The translations under genes were made by a program, and so were the position numbers. 64,000 bases of DNA from Pectobacterium carotovorum. Lineage in GTDB: Bacteria > Pseudomonadota > Gammaproteobacteria > Enterobacterales > Enterobacteriaceae. Shown piece by piece: positions 33,398 through 44,787 of this stretch; within the stretch, counting starts at the first letter, position 1, and each line of letters opens with the position of its first letter. Below the pieces are notes generated by a model. It ran no database searches, was not told the origin of the DNA, and worked only from the letters and a program-made list of their open reading frames with translations. Where the stretch lies: NCBI RefSeq assembly GCF_900129615.1, contig NZ_FQWI01000009.1, forward strand, positions 124,001 to 188,000. The letters run 5' to 3'.

Positions 33398-33994
33398 TTA
33401 GTTCAACTGTGCCGCTAACAGCGGCCAGCGGGTGTCGAATTCCTGCGTCGGACGATAGCGGAATTCAGAGCGAATGAAGCGCGACAGCATCCCTTCGCAA
33501 AACGCTAACAGCTGGCTAGCCAACAGCGTTTCATCATGCTGGAAACCTTTGCCATCGCGTAGCTTGTGCTCGCGCAACACCTGACGCAGCTGCGATTCAA
33601 TACGCTCAAACAGCTGGTTAATACGCCCCTGCAAGCGATCCTGTTCAAACATCAGTGCGTGGCCGGTCATGATGCGGGTCAGACCCGGATTTCGTTCCGC
33701 AAACCCTAAAATAAGCAGCAAAATCAGACGAAGACGATTAAACGTTTCTTTTTCGTCTTGCAGAATCAGGTTAATGCGAGTGGTCAGGCTATCCTCAATA
33801 AATTCAATCAGGCTATCAAACATCCGCGTTTTACTGGGGAAATGCCGGTAGAGTGCCGCTTCGGACACGCCGACGTTCGCAGCCAGTTTTGCCGTGGTGA
33901 TGCGTTGACTACCGTCGCTGGATTCCAGCATCTGTGCCAGCGCCTGCAAAATTTCCTCGCGGCGATTCCTTTTCGTATTTTCTTTTTCTGCCAT
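33398..33994 (-). CDS. slmA: Nucleoid occlusion factor SlmA
   Basis: A 198-residue TetR-family protein, the same length as E. coli SlmA. It binds sites around the chromosome and blocks FtsZ rings over the nucleoid. The helix-turn-helix [21 protein letters not shown] is near residues 30-50 and is followed by [13 protein letters not shown]. Start chosen at ATG 33994 ([13 protein letters not shown]), matching the family; an in-frame extension to 34030 is unlikely. Confidence 0.96.
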
Positions 33995-34122
33995 GTCTGA
34001 AAAGACCCTTGCTAAATATTTGACTGACAAGCACCCGTTAGCGCCACAGTAGCCATTTCTTTTTGGATAGATAGGCGCTGTGGCTTATAGGAATTTTTTA
34101 CACTATGGGTGGCTGGAGCGCG

Positions 34123-34581
34123 TTAGCTACGGCCGGAGTGGCCGAAGCCGCCTTCTCCACGTTCGCTGCCGACAAAATCTTCGACCAGATTGAATTCGGC
34201 CTGAACGACGGGCACAAAAACCATCTGTGCGATGCGCTCGCCCGGTTCAACCGTAAACGTTTGTTGACCACGGTTCCAGACGGAAACCATCAACTGTCCC
34301 TGATAGTCCGAATCAATCAGCCCCACCAGATTCCCCAGCACCACGCCGTGCTTATGGCCCAGCCCGGAGCGGGGCAGGATAACCGCCGCCAGCCCGGTAT
34401 CGGCAATGTGAATCGCCAGCCCGGTTGGGATCAGGGTTGTTTCGCCTGCTTTGAGTTCAATTGCCTGATCCAGACAGGCACGCAGATCGAGCCCAGCAGA
34501 ACCCGGAGTGGCATAGGTTGGTAACGGAAATTGCTGTCCAACGCGTGGGTCAACAATCTTAACGTCGATTTTTTTCATCAT
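34123..34581 (-). CDS. dut: dUTP diphosphatase
   Basis: A 152-residue trimeric enzyme that converts dUTP to dUMP, keeping uracil out of DNA and feeding dTMP synthesis. The motifs are clear: [41 protein letters not shown] and the C-terminal [10 protein letters not shown] arm. Its start overlaps the end of coaBC by 23 bases, as in E. coli. Either of two adjacent ATGs could be used. Confidence 0.97.
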
Positions 34582-35806
34582 AACGGCTGATAATCTCGTC
34601 GATTAATTTTTGGCCAAGCAGACGCTTGTCGCACTGCGGCAACGGCGTGTCACCACCTTGCCAAAAAAGGTGTAACGCATTGGTTTCACTGTTAAAACCA
34701 TGCCCGGAAAGAGAGACGTTGTTCGCGCAAATCAGATCCAGCTTTTTACGCGCCAATTTTTGTCGGGCGTATTCTTCCACATTCTGGGTTTCGGCAGCAA
34801 ACCCGACAACATAAGGACGATTTTTCGTCATGGCTGCGACACCGGCGATAATATCTGGATTTTTGACCAGAGTGAGAGTCATTTCATCGCCCTGCTGATT
34901 CTGTTTTTTAATCTTCTCATCAGCGATGTGTTTGGCGCGGTAGTCGGCAACCGCCGCACAGCCGATCACGATGTGCTGCTGAGCCGCATGTTCCATCACC
35001 GCGTGTTCCATCTCCAACGCGCTGCCGACGTCAATGCGTGTGACACCCTGCGGGGTGGCGAGCGAAACCGGGCCGCTTACCAGTGTGACGTTAGCACCAC
35101 GGGCAGCAGCGGCCTGTGCGATAGCAAAGCCCATTTTCCCGGAGCTGTGGTTGGTGATAAAGCGAACGGGGTCCAGCGCTTCTCTCGTCGGCCCGGCAGT
35201 GACCAGAATGTTCAGATGTTGCAGATCGTTGATGGCAGAAAAATGACGCTGCGCCAGCCCGACAATCTCCATTGGGTCGATCATGCGACCCGGCCCAACG
35301 TCGCCACACGCCTGACTGCCGCTATCCGGCCCCCAGATCGGTAAACCGCGTGCGGCCAGCGTGCGCAGGTTGTCCTGTGTGGGCTCTGCGCGATACATCT
35401 GCTGATTCATCGCAGGGACAACGGCGATAGGGGCGGATGTCGCCAGACAGATTGTAGTCAGCAGGTCATTCGCCATGCCAGCAGCGACTCGTGCGATCAG
35501 ATCGGCAGTCGCTGGCGCGAGAATGACTAAATCAGCCCATTTCCCCAACTCGATGTGACCCATTGAGGCTTCCGCCGCAGGGTCAAGCAGGTCGTCTGAT
35601 ACTGGGTAGCCGGAGACGGCTTGCAGCGTCAGCGGAGTGATAAAAGCTTTAGCGGCAGAGGTCATGACAACTCGTACGTCAGCTCCGCCATCGCGCAGGC
35701 GTCGCACCAGTTCCGGGCACTTATACGCGGCAATGCCGCCGCTGATACCCAGCACGATTCGTTTGCCGGAGAGTGCATTCAGGCTGGAAAATTCCGTCAT
35801 CATCAT
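34559..35806 (-). CDS. coaBC: Bifunctional PPC synthetase / PPC decarboxylase
   Basis: Coenzyme A synthesis enzyme of about 415 residues. The N-terminal flavoprotein half (CoaC) decarboxylates phosphopantothenoylcysteine, with its histidine in [18 protein letters not shown], and the active-site cysteine in [14 protein letters not shown]. The C-terminal half (CoaB) adds cysteine, with NHSSGKMG and KIKK. The frame goes on to 35836; ATG 35806 was chosen, though 35803 and 35800 are also possible, because only a weak GGA lies upstream. Confidence 0.95.
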
Positions 35807-35989
35807 GGTCCGATTGAAAGTCAGAAGATGCGCCATTTTACCATAACCTTGCGGGCAGATAGGAATCTTAAGGTCGTTGTCTTGGTTTCCCTAAGAAGAT
35901 TGCGAAGCGCTTCGCAGCCTTTTATCACCGGTGTCGTCCTGTTTTTACGGGCGTGACATGATGCCGCCGAGCGGTATAGGGAGAAGGTG

Positions 35990-36655
35990 ATGGGCTGGGA
36001 AAAGGGATTGGCACCGCGTGAAAAACTGGTGCGTTTAGGGGCTGAATCACTGACAGATGTTGAATTGCTGGCGATTTTTTTGCGCACAGGGTTGCCGGGC
36101 GTGCATGTGATGCAGCTGGCAGAGGATTTACTGGCGCATTTTGGCTCGCTCTATCAACTGATGGCGGCCGATCAGTCAGCGTTTCATCACGCCAGAGGCG
36201 TGGGGATATCAAAATATACGCAGCTCAAGGCGATCGCCGAGCTGTCGCGGCGGCTATTTTTCTCTCGCCTGGCGAAAGAGGACGCTATGCTGAACCCGGA
36301 AGCGACCGGTCAATATTTGCAGCTGCTGTTGTCCCGGCGTGAGCGTGAAGTTTTTTTAGTTCTATTTTTGGACAATCAGCACCACGTTATTCGCCATCAG
36401 GAGATGTTTGTTGGTACGATTAACAGCGTGGAAGTACACCCGCGTGAAATTGTGCGTGAAGCGCTAAAGGCAAATGCTGCCGCGCTGATTCTGGCGCATA
36501 ATCATCCGTCGGGAAAAGCGGAGCCGAGTCAGGCTGACCGTGCGATAACCGAACAGATTGTCAAAGCCTGTCTGTTAATGGAGATCCGCGTGCTCGATCA
36601 TTTAGTCATTGGGCATGGCGAATACGTTTCTTTTGCTGAGCGCGGCTGGATTTAA
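35990..36655 (+). CDS. radC: RadC-family JAB domain protein
   Basis: A 221-residue protein with helix-hairpin-helix-like residues in the first half and a JAB/MPN metal-site motif in the second: [14 protein letters not shown] fits H-x-H-x8-D, with E in VEVHPRE upstream. RadC was once linked to DNA repair, but its biochemical role is unresolved. The C-terminus ([12 protein letters not shown]) is identical to E. coli RadC. Start chosen at ATG 35990 after GGAGAAGG; a GTG directly before it is in frame. Confidence 0.93.
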   Translation: MGWEKGLAPREKLVRLGAESLTDVELLAIFLRTGLPGVHVMQLAEDLLAHFGSLYQLMAADQSAFHHARGVGISKYTQLKAIAELSRRLFFSRLAKEDAMLNPEATGQYLQLLLSRREREVFLVLFLDNQHHVIRHQEMFVGTINSVEVHPREIVREALKANAAALILAHNHPSGKAEPSQADRAITEQIVKACLLMEIRVLDHLVIGHGEYVSFAERGWI

Positions 36656-36698
36656 CAGATATTTCCGCGATCCAATGGGATCTTTAGCTGTTCGGGAC

Positions 36699-36727
36699 TT
36701 GAGCACTTACGCTTCAGAGCGTATACT
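36699..36727 (+). promoter_or_regulatory. Sigma-70 promoter of rpmB-rpmG
   Basis: TTGAGC (36699-36704), a 17-base spacer and TATACT (36722-36727). This is close to consensus and lies about 165 bases before rpmB. The transcript would carry the hairpin at 36761-36827 in its leader. Confidence 0.8.
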
Positions 36728-36760
36728 ACGCCACCTTTGAGAATCTTGGGTGTGGCGTTA

Positions 36761-36827
36761 AGAGCCTATCTCAGCAGGTTTATCCTGATGACAGAGTCTT
36801 TTCAGTGAAGTTGCTGAGATGGGCTCT
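36761..36827 (+). promoter_or_regulatory. Long inverted repeat in the rpmB-rpmG leader
   Basis: AGAGCCTATCTCAGCA (36761-36776) pairs with TGCTGAGATGGGCTCT (36812-36827): 16-base arms with one mismatch (a G-U pair possible in RNA) around a 35-base loop. It lies downstream of the promoter and 66 bases before rpmB. It could be an autoregulatory ribosomal-protein leader or the remnant of a small mobile repeat. Confidence 0.6.
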
Positions 36828-36871
36828 AAAGCCTGACGAGGCGGCCAAACCCTATACGAAGCTCGAGCTGA

Positions 36872-37129
<258 letters not shown>

Positions 37130-37137
37130 GGAACTGA

Positions 37138-37308
<171 letters not shown>

Positions 37309-37324
37309 TTTCTGCTTCTTGATG

Positions 37325-37352
37325 AAAACCCGGCCTTGGTCGGGTTTTTTTT
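37325..37352 (+). terminator. Terminator of rpmB-rpmG
   Basis: CCCGGCC-TT-GGTCGGG followed by eight T, 16 bases after the rpmG stop, a typical strong intrinsic terminator. Confidence 0.93.
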
Positions 37353-37541
37353 CGTCACATGCCAGCCAGCATGTCGGTTTGATTTAACGGTTTTGTGTTA
37401 AATACTGTGGGTAAAATACGCCAGCAGTGACCCTGTTTCTCATCGTATCCCCTGTCTTGCGTGATGTCACAGAGGGTATCCTGTTGTTTATGAAAACGTT
37501 GTTTATGCTAACGTAGCCACCTTTATTATCAGGAGACGCAC

Positions 37542-38351
37542 ATGCCTGAATTACCTGAGGTTGAAACCAGTCGTCGGGGAATTTCACCGTATCTTGTCGA
37601 TCACACCATCCTTTATGCTGAAGTGAGGAACTCGCGCCTGCGCTGGCCGGTATCGGCTGAGATTCTCTCGCTGAGCGATGAACCCGTTCTCAGCGTGCGT
37701 CGGCGGGCAAAATATCTGCTGATTGAGCTGACTCGCGGCTGGATTATTGTGCATCTCGGCATGTCTGGCAGCCTGCGGGTGTTGCCGGAATATAGCGAGC
37801 CGGAGAAACACGATCATGTTGATTTGGTGATGGATAGCGGTAAGGTGCTGCGTTATACCGATCCTCGGCGCTTTGGTGCCTGGCTGTGGACGGATAATCT
37901 GGAAACCAGCTCGGTATTGGCGCATCTCGGGCCAGAACCGTTAGAGGCGGAATTCTCTGCAGATTATCTTTATCAGGCTTCGCGCGGTAAAAAGACGGCC
38001 ATTAAACAGTGGATTATGGATAACAAAGTCGTCGTCGGCGTAGGCAATATCTACGCGAGCGAATCGCTGTTTGCTGCGGGTATCCATCCTGACAGAACGG
38101 CTGGATCGTTAAATGAAAACGATGCAGCCATATTGGTGAGCGTGATTAAACAGGTGCTACAGCTTTCGATTGAGCAGGGGGGCACGACGCTGCGTGACTT
38201 TTTGCAATCAGATGGCAAACCCGGTTATTTCGCGCAGGAGCTGCGAGTCTATGGCCGCAACGGTGAACCTTGTCGGACATGCGGAACGCCGATAGAAATC
38301 GCGAAGCATGGGCAGCGCAGCACATTTTTCTGTCGCCGCTGCCAGAAGTAA
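37542..38351 (+). CDS. mutM: Formamidopyrimidine-DNA glycosylase
   Basis: A 269-residue base-excision repair enzyme, the same length as E. coli MutM. It removes 8-oxoguanine and FapyG and nicks the strand. The catalytic N-terminus is PELPEVE (P2 and E3 after Met removal numbering), with K57-type lysine in RRRAKYLL. The C-terminal zinc finger is complete, with CRTC and CRRC pairs. A weak AGGAG site precedes the ATG. Confidence 0.97.
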   Translation: MPELPEVETSRRGISPYLVDHTILYAEVRNSRLRWPVSAEILSLSDEPVLSVRRRAKYLLIELTRGWIIVHLGMSGSLRVLPEYSEPEKHDHVDLVMDSGKVLRYTDPRRFGAWLWTDNLETSSVLAHLGPEPLEAEFSADYLYQASRGKKTAIKQWIMDNKVVVGVGNIYASESLFAAGIHPDRTAGSLNENDAAILVSVIKQVLQLSIEQGGTTLRDFLQSDGKPGYFAQELRVYGRNGEPCRTCGTPIEIAKHGQRSTFFCRRCQK

Positions 38352-38408
38352 TCCTATTTTTCTTTTTCAGTTTTTATAGCCTAAATATAAAAATTTTCAG
38401 AGGGCATT

Positions 38409-39398
38409 ATGAGTCGTGTGGATATTAGCGTCATTGTTCCGATATATAACTGCGAAGAGTACATCGATCCTCTTTTTTCGTCATTGCTTGCTCAGGATAA
38501 TGTCTCTTTTGAAATTATTGCGGTCAATGATGGTTCCACCGATAGCAGCCTTGTGAAATTGAATGAGATAGGAAAATCGGCTACGAATTTGATTATCGTA
38601 AGTCAGGAAAATAAAGGGTTATCTGAAGCAAGAAATACAGGGATTCGGCACGCGGATGGAAAGTGGATTGCATTTGTTGATGGTGATGACTGGTTGGAAA
38701 AAGATACGCTATCGACATGGCTTGGAAAAGTTGAGGAACAACGCCTCGATCTCTTGATAGGTAATGGTTTCCAGTTTAATGAAAACCCAGGACAAGAAAT
38801 AAAAGAACCTATTCAGACTAAACAACCATGGGGTGAGGTAATCAGCGGCGATGAATGGATTATTCGTAGTGTAAAACATAACGAATGGCGCCACTTTGCC
38901 TGGTTGCAGCTCATACGTCGCGATATTATCTCAGTGAACAATTTAAGCTTTATTCCAAATATGATGCATGAAGATATTCTATGGACGGCGAATTTAGCGC
39001 TGGTAGCCAAGCGAGTCGGTTTTTGTGAAAAGATGAGTTATGGTTACCGCGTTGGTAATACGCATTCGATCACAAAGTCATCATCAGTTGAGAAAATAGC
39101 ACGCAGAGCAAACAGCTATATTGATATCATGCAGGGCCTGATTTCTCTCGCGGCTCGGAACAAAGATAAAGTTACTTTAAATAAAGCGTTAACTCGTCAT
39201 GCCAATCGAGAGAGTCGTCATTTCTTTGGGCTTTTGCGTAAAAAAATATCGTCGCCTGCTATCCGGCAACAGCTAGCTGAAAAATTTATCTCTACGGGTA
39301 TTGGTGGAAATTTATTCAAGGGAATGGCGTCATTTAATGATTTTTGGTATGCCGTGCGTTTTTATTTTACGGTTTACCAATATTCAAAGAAAAAATAA
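38409..39398 (+). CDS. Family 2 glycosyltransferase, WaaH/YibD-like
   Basis: A 329-residue GT-A enzyme: ISVIVPIYNCEEYI at the start, AVNDGSTD (donor binding), ARNTGI and the metal-binding DGDDW motif. The middle part (GDEWIIRS...EWRHFAWLQLIRRDII...HEDILWTANL) follows E. coli WaaH/YibD closely in pattern, an enzyme that adds glucuronic acid to the LPS core. It sits between mutM and coaD, next to waaA, not near tdh as in E. coli. It is convergent with coaD with only 5 bases between stops. Confidence 0.83.
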   Translation: MSRVDISVIVPIYNCEEYIDPLFSSLLAQDNVSFEIIAVNDGSTDSSLVKLNEIGKSATNLIIVSQENKGLSEARNTGIRHADGKWIAFVDGDDWLEKDTLSTWLGKVEEQRLDLLIGNGFQFNENPGQEIKEPIQTKQPWGEVISGDEWIIRSVKHNEWRHFAWLQLIRRDIISVNNLSFIPNMMHEDILWTANLALVAKRVGFCEKMSYGYRVGNTHSITKSSSVEKIARRANSYIDIMQGLISLAARNKDKVTLNKALTRHANRESRHFFGLLRKKISSPAIRQQLAEKFISTGIGGNLFKGMASFNDFWYAVRFYFTVYQYSKKK

Positions 39399-39403
39399 TT
39401 CCT

Positions 39404-39904
<501 letters not shown>

Positions 39905-39930
39905 TCATTCATTATCTCGGTAGCGCTGTT

Positions 39931-41208
39931 TTACTGTGTCCGCTGGGGTAAATAAGGTTCCAGTAGCGTAAGCAGCATCTGTAGTGCACCTTGGTTTTGA
40001 TGTAACACTTCCACGGCATGTCGACCATAGTAAAGACGATAGTCTTCGTCAGCGAGCAGTTTCCCGACTTCTTTTCCAAGTGAGTCTGCATCGGTCACGG
40101 TGATCAGTCCGTCGGCCTGATCGAGTTTGTTGCAGATGTCTTTGAAATTGAACGTGTGTGGCCCCATCAATACCGGGATAGCATGCGCTGCCGCTTCTAG
40201 CGGATTATGTCCGCCTCGTTCAACCAAGCTTCCACCGACAAAAGCCAGATCGGCGATGCCGTATAACAGCATCAGCTCGCCCATGGTGTCCCCAATGACG
40301 ACCTGCGTGTTTGCAGGAGGCTGTTCGCCACTGCTGCGCAGCGTGTAGGTGAATCCCAGATTCTCTGTCAGCGCCTGCGTGGTGGAGAAACGTTCTGGGT
40401 GGCGAGGCACAAGAATGAGTAGTAAGTCAGGGTAGGTGGCAAGCAGCTGTCGGTGAGCGGCCAGAACGATCGCTTCTTCACCTTCGTGCGTACTGGTGGC
40501 TATCCATACCGGGCGGTGTGGCGCCCATTGTCGACGTAATGTAATGGCTCGTGCCGCCAGTTCCGGCGTCACGGAGATATCAAACTTGAGGCTGCCGGTC
40601 ACTTTCAGGCTGGAGCGCTTCAGGCCAAGATCGATAAATCGATTCCCGTCTTCCTGATTCTGCGCAGCGACGAGGGTAATGCGCCGCAAGATATGGCGCA
40701 TGAGCTTCCCGATCTTTTTATAACCCGCAGCAGAGCGTTCTGACAGTCGGGCATTCGCAATAACCAACGGAATGTCGCGTTTATGCAGCTCCGCGATCAG
40801 ATTTGGCCACAGCTCGGTTTCCATAATAATGACGATTTTCGGACGAACCTGGTCAAAAAAGCGCTTCAGGGCACAGGGTAAATCATAAGGCAGGTAAACG
40901 TGATAGACCGTGTCGCCAAACGCTGAACGCACGCGCTCGGAACCGGTTGGCGTCATGGTTGTTACCGTGATCGGCAGATTGGGATAACGATGGCGCAGCG
41001 CTCTCACTAAGGGAATGGCGGCCAGCGTTTCACCCACCGACACCGAATGCAGCATGATGCCATCTGGCTTGACCTTCTCTGCACAAAAACCGTAGCGTTC
41101 ACCCCAGCGCCGACGATAGGCAGGCGCTTTGCGGCCACGAAGCCACAGGCGAAGCCAAATCAACGGTTGGATGAGGTACAGGATAATGGTGTAGAGAGTT
41201 TGTAGCAT
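39931..41208 (-). CDS. waaA: 3-deoxy-D-manno-octulosonic acid (Kdo) transferase
   Basis: A 425-residue membrane-associated GT-B enzyme, equal in length to E. coli WaaA. It adds the Kdo residues to lipid IVA at the inner face of the cytoplasmic membrane. An N-terminal membrane anchor (TIILYLIQPLIWLRLWL) is followed by HSVSVGET (with the active-site glutamate), PTGSERV and, in the second half, GGSLVERGGHNPLEAA. It marks one end of the LPS core region. Confidence 0.97.
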   Translation of the reverse strand: MLQTLYTIILYLIQPLIWLRLWLRGRKAPAYRRRWGERYGFCAEKVKPDGIMLHSVSVGETLAAIPLVRALRHRYPNLPITVTTMTPTGSERVRSAFGDTVYHVYLPYDLPCALKRFFDQVRPKIVIIMETELWPNLIAELHKRDIPLVIANARLSERSAAGYKKIGKLMRHILRRITLVAAQNQEDGNRFIDLGLKRSSLKVTGSLKFDISVTPELAARAITLRRQWAPHRPVWIATSTHEGEEAIVLAAHRQLLATYPDLLLILVPRHPERFSTTQALTENLGFTYTLRSSGEQPPANTQVVIGDTMGELMLLYGIADLAFVGGSLVERGGHNPLEAAAHAIPVLMGPHTFNFKDICNKLDQADGLITVTDADSLGKEVGKLLADEDYRLYYGRHAVEVLHQNQGALQMLLTLLEPYLPQRTQ

Positions 41209-41434
41209 AAGGTTTACTGTTATCAGTTATCGCTGGGGTGATTTTATAGGGTTCGTGAGGATAAGGCTATTTGTAAAACGGATGTCGTTTATTCCTCAGC
41301 CAGTTTTCCTAAAAATCGCAGGCGGATGTGCACATGGCCGCAATCGTTGAATTTGGTACTGGATAAACAGACAACTGAACGAACAAGAAGATCCAACTAT
41401 ATCCACACGTACCTTACTTATGAGACGTTTGTAT

Positions 41435-42295
41435 CTATTTTGAGTTTTTAAGGAAGATACGTTTCATTTTTCTTATGACACCTTTGCTTTCATTAATAAT
41501 ATTTTTCTTTAGCCGCTGCAGAGGGTAAATAAAAAGCAACCATAATCGATAATATAACTTATCTTTTCCTTCTAGAATAACAATAGAGTCTTTGAGCTTA
41601 CTGTAGTGATTTCTGTTAAGCTCTCTTAGCGTCTCTTCGGCAACATTGCGGTATTTTAACCCTATATTACGATGGTTTTCTTCATGATGAAAAAATTCAG
41701 TTTTATTGATTTTTTCAATACCAACAGAAAATGGTACTGGGCCTGTAGTATTTAATACACCTTTCATCCCTACACCATAAACCCAAGGTTTGTAGCGTTT
41801 TAATCTATGCACAACTTCGTCTATAGATGACTTAATGTAAGGAGATTCTGGTACTGAAATTAGGTTCCATTGTTGGTATTCTCCACACTTTAAGAAACCT
41901 AGCTCTTTGTGCAATCCCATGTTTCGATCACAACCACATTCTTTATTATCCCAACTGCATAGCAATATTTCACAATCTTCTTTAATGACCTCGTTGAGCG
42001 GAATCAAACATGAACTTTTAATATCCAGATAAACGCCGCCCTCGATGTAAATCAACAGATAACGAAATAAATCAGCCCTGGCTGCACCATACTTTGGATC
42101 TATACTTAAATAGATACTCAGCATCTCTTTTCCGTAATGCTTATCTATATATTCAATTATGTTCTTTTCATCGTAGAAATAATAACCCCACCCCGGATTC
42201 ATCTCTTTTAGTTTTCCGATGGATTCTAAAATTTCTTTAGGCAGATTATGTATGCCTTTAGTATATATCTGATGGATTTTCTTAGGTACTTTCAT
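41435..42295 (-). CDS. Family 32-type glycosyltransferase with DXD motif
   Basis: A 286-residue protein beginning with PKKIHQIYTKG, a characteristic start of sugar transferases of the Gly_transf_sug/GT32 type. AARADLFRYLLIYIEGGVYLDIKS holds the DxK-type variant of the metal-binding DXD. It is basic at the C-terminus (KMKRIFLKNSK), suggesting membrane attachment. ATG 42295 is preferred to GTG 42298. The gene is AT-rich and probably acquired; it most likely adds a sugar to the outer core. Confidence 0.8.
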   Translation of the reverse strand: MKVPKKIHQIYTKGIHNLPKEILESIGKLKEMNPGWGYYFYDEKNIIEYIDKHYGKEMLSIYLSIDPKYGAARADLFRYLLIYIEGGVYLDIKSSCLIPLNEVIKEDCEILLCSWDNKECGCDRNMGLHKELGFLKCGEYQQWNLISVPESPYIKSSIDEVVHRLKRYKPWVYGVGMKGVLNTTGPVPFSVGIEKINKTEFFHHEENHRNIGLKYRNVAEETLRELNRNHYSKLKDSIVILEGKDKLYYRLWLLFIYPLQRLKKNIINESKGVIRKMKRIFLKNSK

Positions 42296-42454
42296 CACCG
42301 CGTCGTCCTTGGTGAAAATTAATTCACCGATTTTATGTTTTTTATAAATTAATTTTTAATGGCTTATCTCGATAATTTATTTTAAATAATCACTCCATGT
42401 CTATGTATAGTCGGAAATGAGTTCTATTCCCACTTTTTGGTAGAGATATCAGCC

Positions 42455-43129
42455 TTATGTAATTCTATTCTTTTTTAAAGAAGGGAGGTTGGAAAACAAT
42501 TTTAAGTAGTCTTTGTAATATAAAATTCGACCTTTAAAAAAGTCTGGGCCATTAAGGTTTCTTTCGCCATCATTAAGTATCTTATTTTCCCTTCCCGTAG
42601 TGAAGAAAATCTTCCTCTCAAATGGTAACGCATTAAACTCAGCCTCATTTTTTGCCGCATCATGTTTTTCACAATATGTATCGCAAAGTTTGAATATTAA
42701 GGAATTTACTCCATTATCTTTAATGTAATTAATAAGTCTTATCCTTCGACGATTCCATTTTTCTATGGCTTCATTTTTGTCTTTGTAATGAAGGAAATGA
42801 ATAGTGCATCCTTCAATATTAGCTATGGGATATGCTTGACTAAATGTATTGAAGTGGTTTTCTGTTATTTCTATACTGATATTATGTTCTATGTTTTTTA
42901 TGAATTTGATATAATCGCCTGATTGTAAAAAGAGACCAACAAAAGGAGTATTATATTCTCTATTTACTATTTCGTATAATTTATTTCCCCAGCAGTTGTT
43001 TGAAATAATGCATAATTCCTTCTTATGCAATATGATAAAATCAAGTCTCTTTGCTAAAGAACCGGATGTTTTTATTACGGATTTTTTTAGGTTTATCATT
43101 TTTTTAGATGCTTTTTCTTTGGCTTCCAT
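42455..43129 (-). CDS. DUF1919 family protein
   Basis: A 224-residue protein matching the DUF1919 pattern: ISNNCWGNKLYEIVNREYNTPFVGLF, then GDYIKFIKNI, then HFLHYKDKNEAIEKWNRRRIRL. Such genes occur in exopolysaccharide and capsule clusters, but their activity is unknown; some are suspected phosphotransferases or glycosyl-linked enzymes. It is AT-rich, and the first 20 residues have many lysines. It stands beside the GT32-type gene in the outer core region, with 159 bases between them. Confidence 0.75.
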   Translation of the reverse strand: MEAKEKASKKMINLKKSVIKTSGSLAKRLDFIILHKKELCIISNNCWGNKLYEIVNREYNTPFVGLFLQSGDYIKFIKNIEHNISIEITENHFNTFSQAYPIANIEGCTIHFLHYKDKNEAIEKWNRRRIRLINYIKDNGVNSLIFKLCDTYCEKHDAAKNEAEFNALPFERKIFFTTGRENKILNDGERNLNGPDFFKGRILYYKDYLKLFSNLPSLKKNRIT

Positions 43130-43249
43130 TAAAAATTAGCGCGATTAATGTTAATTCGGTAGCGACTCTGATTGATTGAATATAATGTTTAATGAATGCA
43201 ATTTATTTAGATTTTTCTGTTGCCATTCACCCCGTATATCGCAATGCTC

Positions 43250-43440
43250 AGAATCCTAAAGGGCAGGCGCGGCTGTTGTGAGTACTTCTGCGTATTCATC
43301 TTTACCTACCACCCACACTTATCAGGCTAGAAAGCAAATCATTGATATGGTCTGCTACGGCGCAGGTGTTCGAGATACCGTAAGAACACTAAAAGTTGAT
43401 ATCAACGCCGGCATCAGCGAATAACACCCTCGCTCGTTGC
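43250..43440 (+). pseudogene. Degraded IS1-family InsA fragment
   Basis: The frame at 43311-43424 translates to a 37-residue run including ARKQIIDMVCYGAGVRDTVR, which parallels the KIIDMAMNGVGCRATAR region of IS1 InsA. Upstream frames contain Cys-rich and FTY pieces in a different frame, so a frameshift is likely. No start, no InsB and no terminal repeats were found. It accounts for part of the 512-base gap between the DUF1919 and aminotransferase genes; nothing else was recognised there. Confidence 0.6.
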
Positions 43441-43641
43441 TGATGTAGCATTCCTCTGCAAGTCAATGCAACAATGGAACTGTGTTAGCAGTAAAGTCTA
43501 ACAGCACTGGCTCTGGATGATATTGATCCGAATTTTAAGATCGGCGTTTGCTAATTTTTGAAAGAGCAGCAGAAGCGAATTGATCTTGGCAATGGCAAAA
43601 CTACATCCTATTTTTTCAGTGCCCCAAGAGAAGAGTAATTC

Positions 43642-44754
43642 CTATCCCTGATAATCATTTAGCGCCGTGATGACAGTTTGAACTTCCATATCAGATAATG
43701 TTGGTCCCATAGGCAAACTTAATACTTTATTATGAATAGATTCAGTAACAGGTAAAGTACCTTCTTGTAGGCCTAACTCACGATAAGCTTGCTGGAGATG
43801 TGGCGGAGTGGGGTAATGAATTAGCGTCTGAATTCCCTTGTCAGCAAGGAATTTTTGCAGTTTATCTCGACTATCACATTGGATAACAAAAAGGTGCCAT
43901 ACATGCTCACTTGAAAATTTAGGGAGGTGGGGCAGCGAAATTAATTCATTCACAATTCCAGAAGAATACTTCTTCGCTATTTGCTGTCTTCTGCTGTTGC
44001 TCCCATCTAAATATTTTAATTTTACAGTCAAGAACAATGCTTGAATCTCATCAAGTCGGCTATTTACACCTTGATAGAGGTTTTCATATTTTTTATGTGA
44101 GCCGTAGTTTCTCAGTGCTTTTAACGTATCCGCCAATTCATCATCATTGGTAGTAATTGCGCCAGCATCGCCCAATGCACCAAGGTTCTTACCAGGATAA
44201 AAGCTGAAACCTGCGGCATCTCCCCATGATCCTGCTTTCTTATCATTGAGCACTGCACCATGAGCCTGAGCACAATCTTCAAGAACAAGAAGATTATGTT
44301 TTTTGGCAATATGTATAATTTCATCCATAGGACTAATTTGACCATAGAGGTGCACTGGTAAAATAGCTTTGGTCTTTGACGTGATTGCTTTTCTTATAGT
44401 ATCAGGCGATAAATTATACGTTTTTGGATTTGGTTCGACCAAAATTGGAGTTAGATTATTTTCAGTTATAGCGAGAATAGATGCTATATATGTATTTGCC
44501 TGTACAATAACCTCGTCCCCATCCTTTAGCTTACCTAATTCTTTCCATGCCCTGAGTGTAAGTATAAGAGCATCTAATCCGTTAGCGACACCAATTGTAT
44601 GTTTAACACCACAATAGTCTGAAAATTTCCTTTCAAATTCATAAAGCTCATTTCCGGTGATATACCACCCTGATGTTAATACTTTATAAAAGCTATCTTT
44701 TAACTCATCTTCACACTGAGCATTTATCTTTTTAATATCAAGAAAGTTAATCAA
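43642..44754 (-). CDS. PLP-dependent sugar aminotransferase, FdtB/QdtB type
   Basis: A 370-residue DegT/DnrJ/EryC1 aminotransferase. The PLP-binding lysine is K189 in [14 protein letters not shown], and the pyridoxal contact is ED in [11 protein letters not shown]. With the ketoisomerase gene encoded upstream it should make a dTDP-3-amino-3,6-dideoxyhexose (Fuc3N or Qui3N), using glutamate as donor. dTDP-4-keto-6-deoxyglucose must come from rmlA/rmlB outside this window. The final gene of the set FdtA-GNAT-FdtB; the last pair is separated by 33 bases. Confidence 0.88.
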   Translation of the reverse strand: MINFLDIKKINAQCEDELKDSFYKVLTSGWYITGNELYEFERKFSDYCGVKHTIGVANGLDALILTLRAWKELGKLKDGDEVIVQANTYIASILAITENNLTPILVEPNPKTYNLSPDTIRKAITSKTKAILPVHLYGQISPMDEIIHIAKKHNLLVLEDCAQAHGAVLNDKKAGSWGDAAGFSFYPGKNLGALGDAGAITTNDDELADTLKALRNYGSHKKYENLYQGVNSRLDEIQALFLTVKLKYLDGSNSRRQQIAKKYSSGIVNELISLPHLPKFSSEHVWHLFVIQCDSRDKLQKFLADKGIQTLIHYPTPPHLQQAYRELGLQEGTLPVTESIHNKVLSLPMGPTLSDMEVQTVITALNDYQG

Positions 44755-44787
44755 TTTATTTCCTCACGGCCCTATTCGATGAAATTT

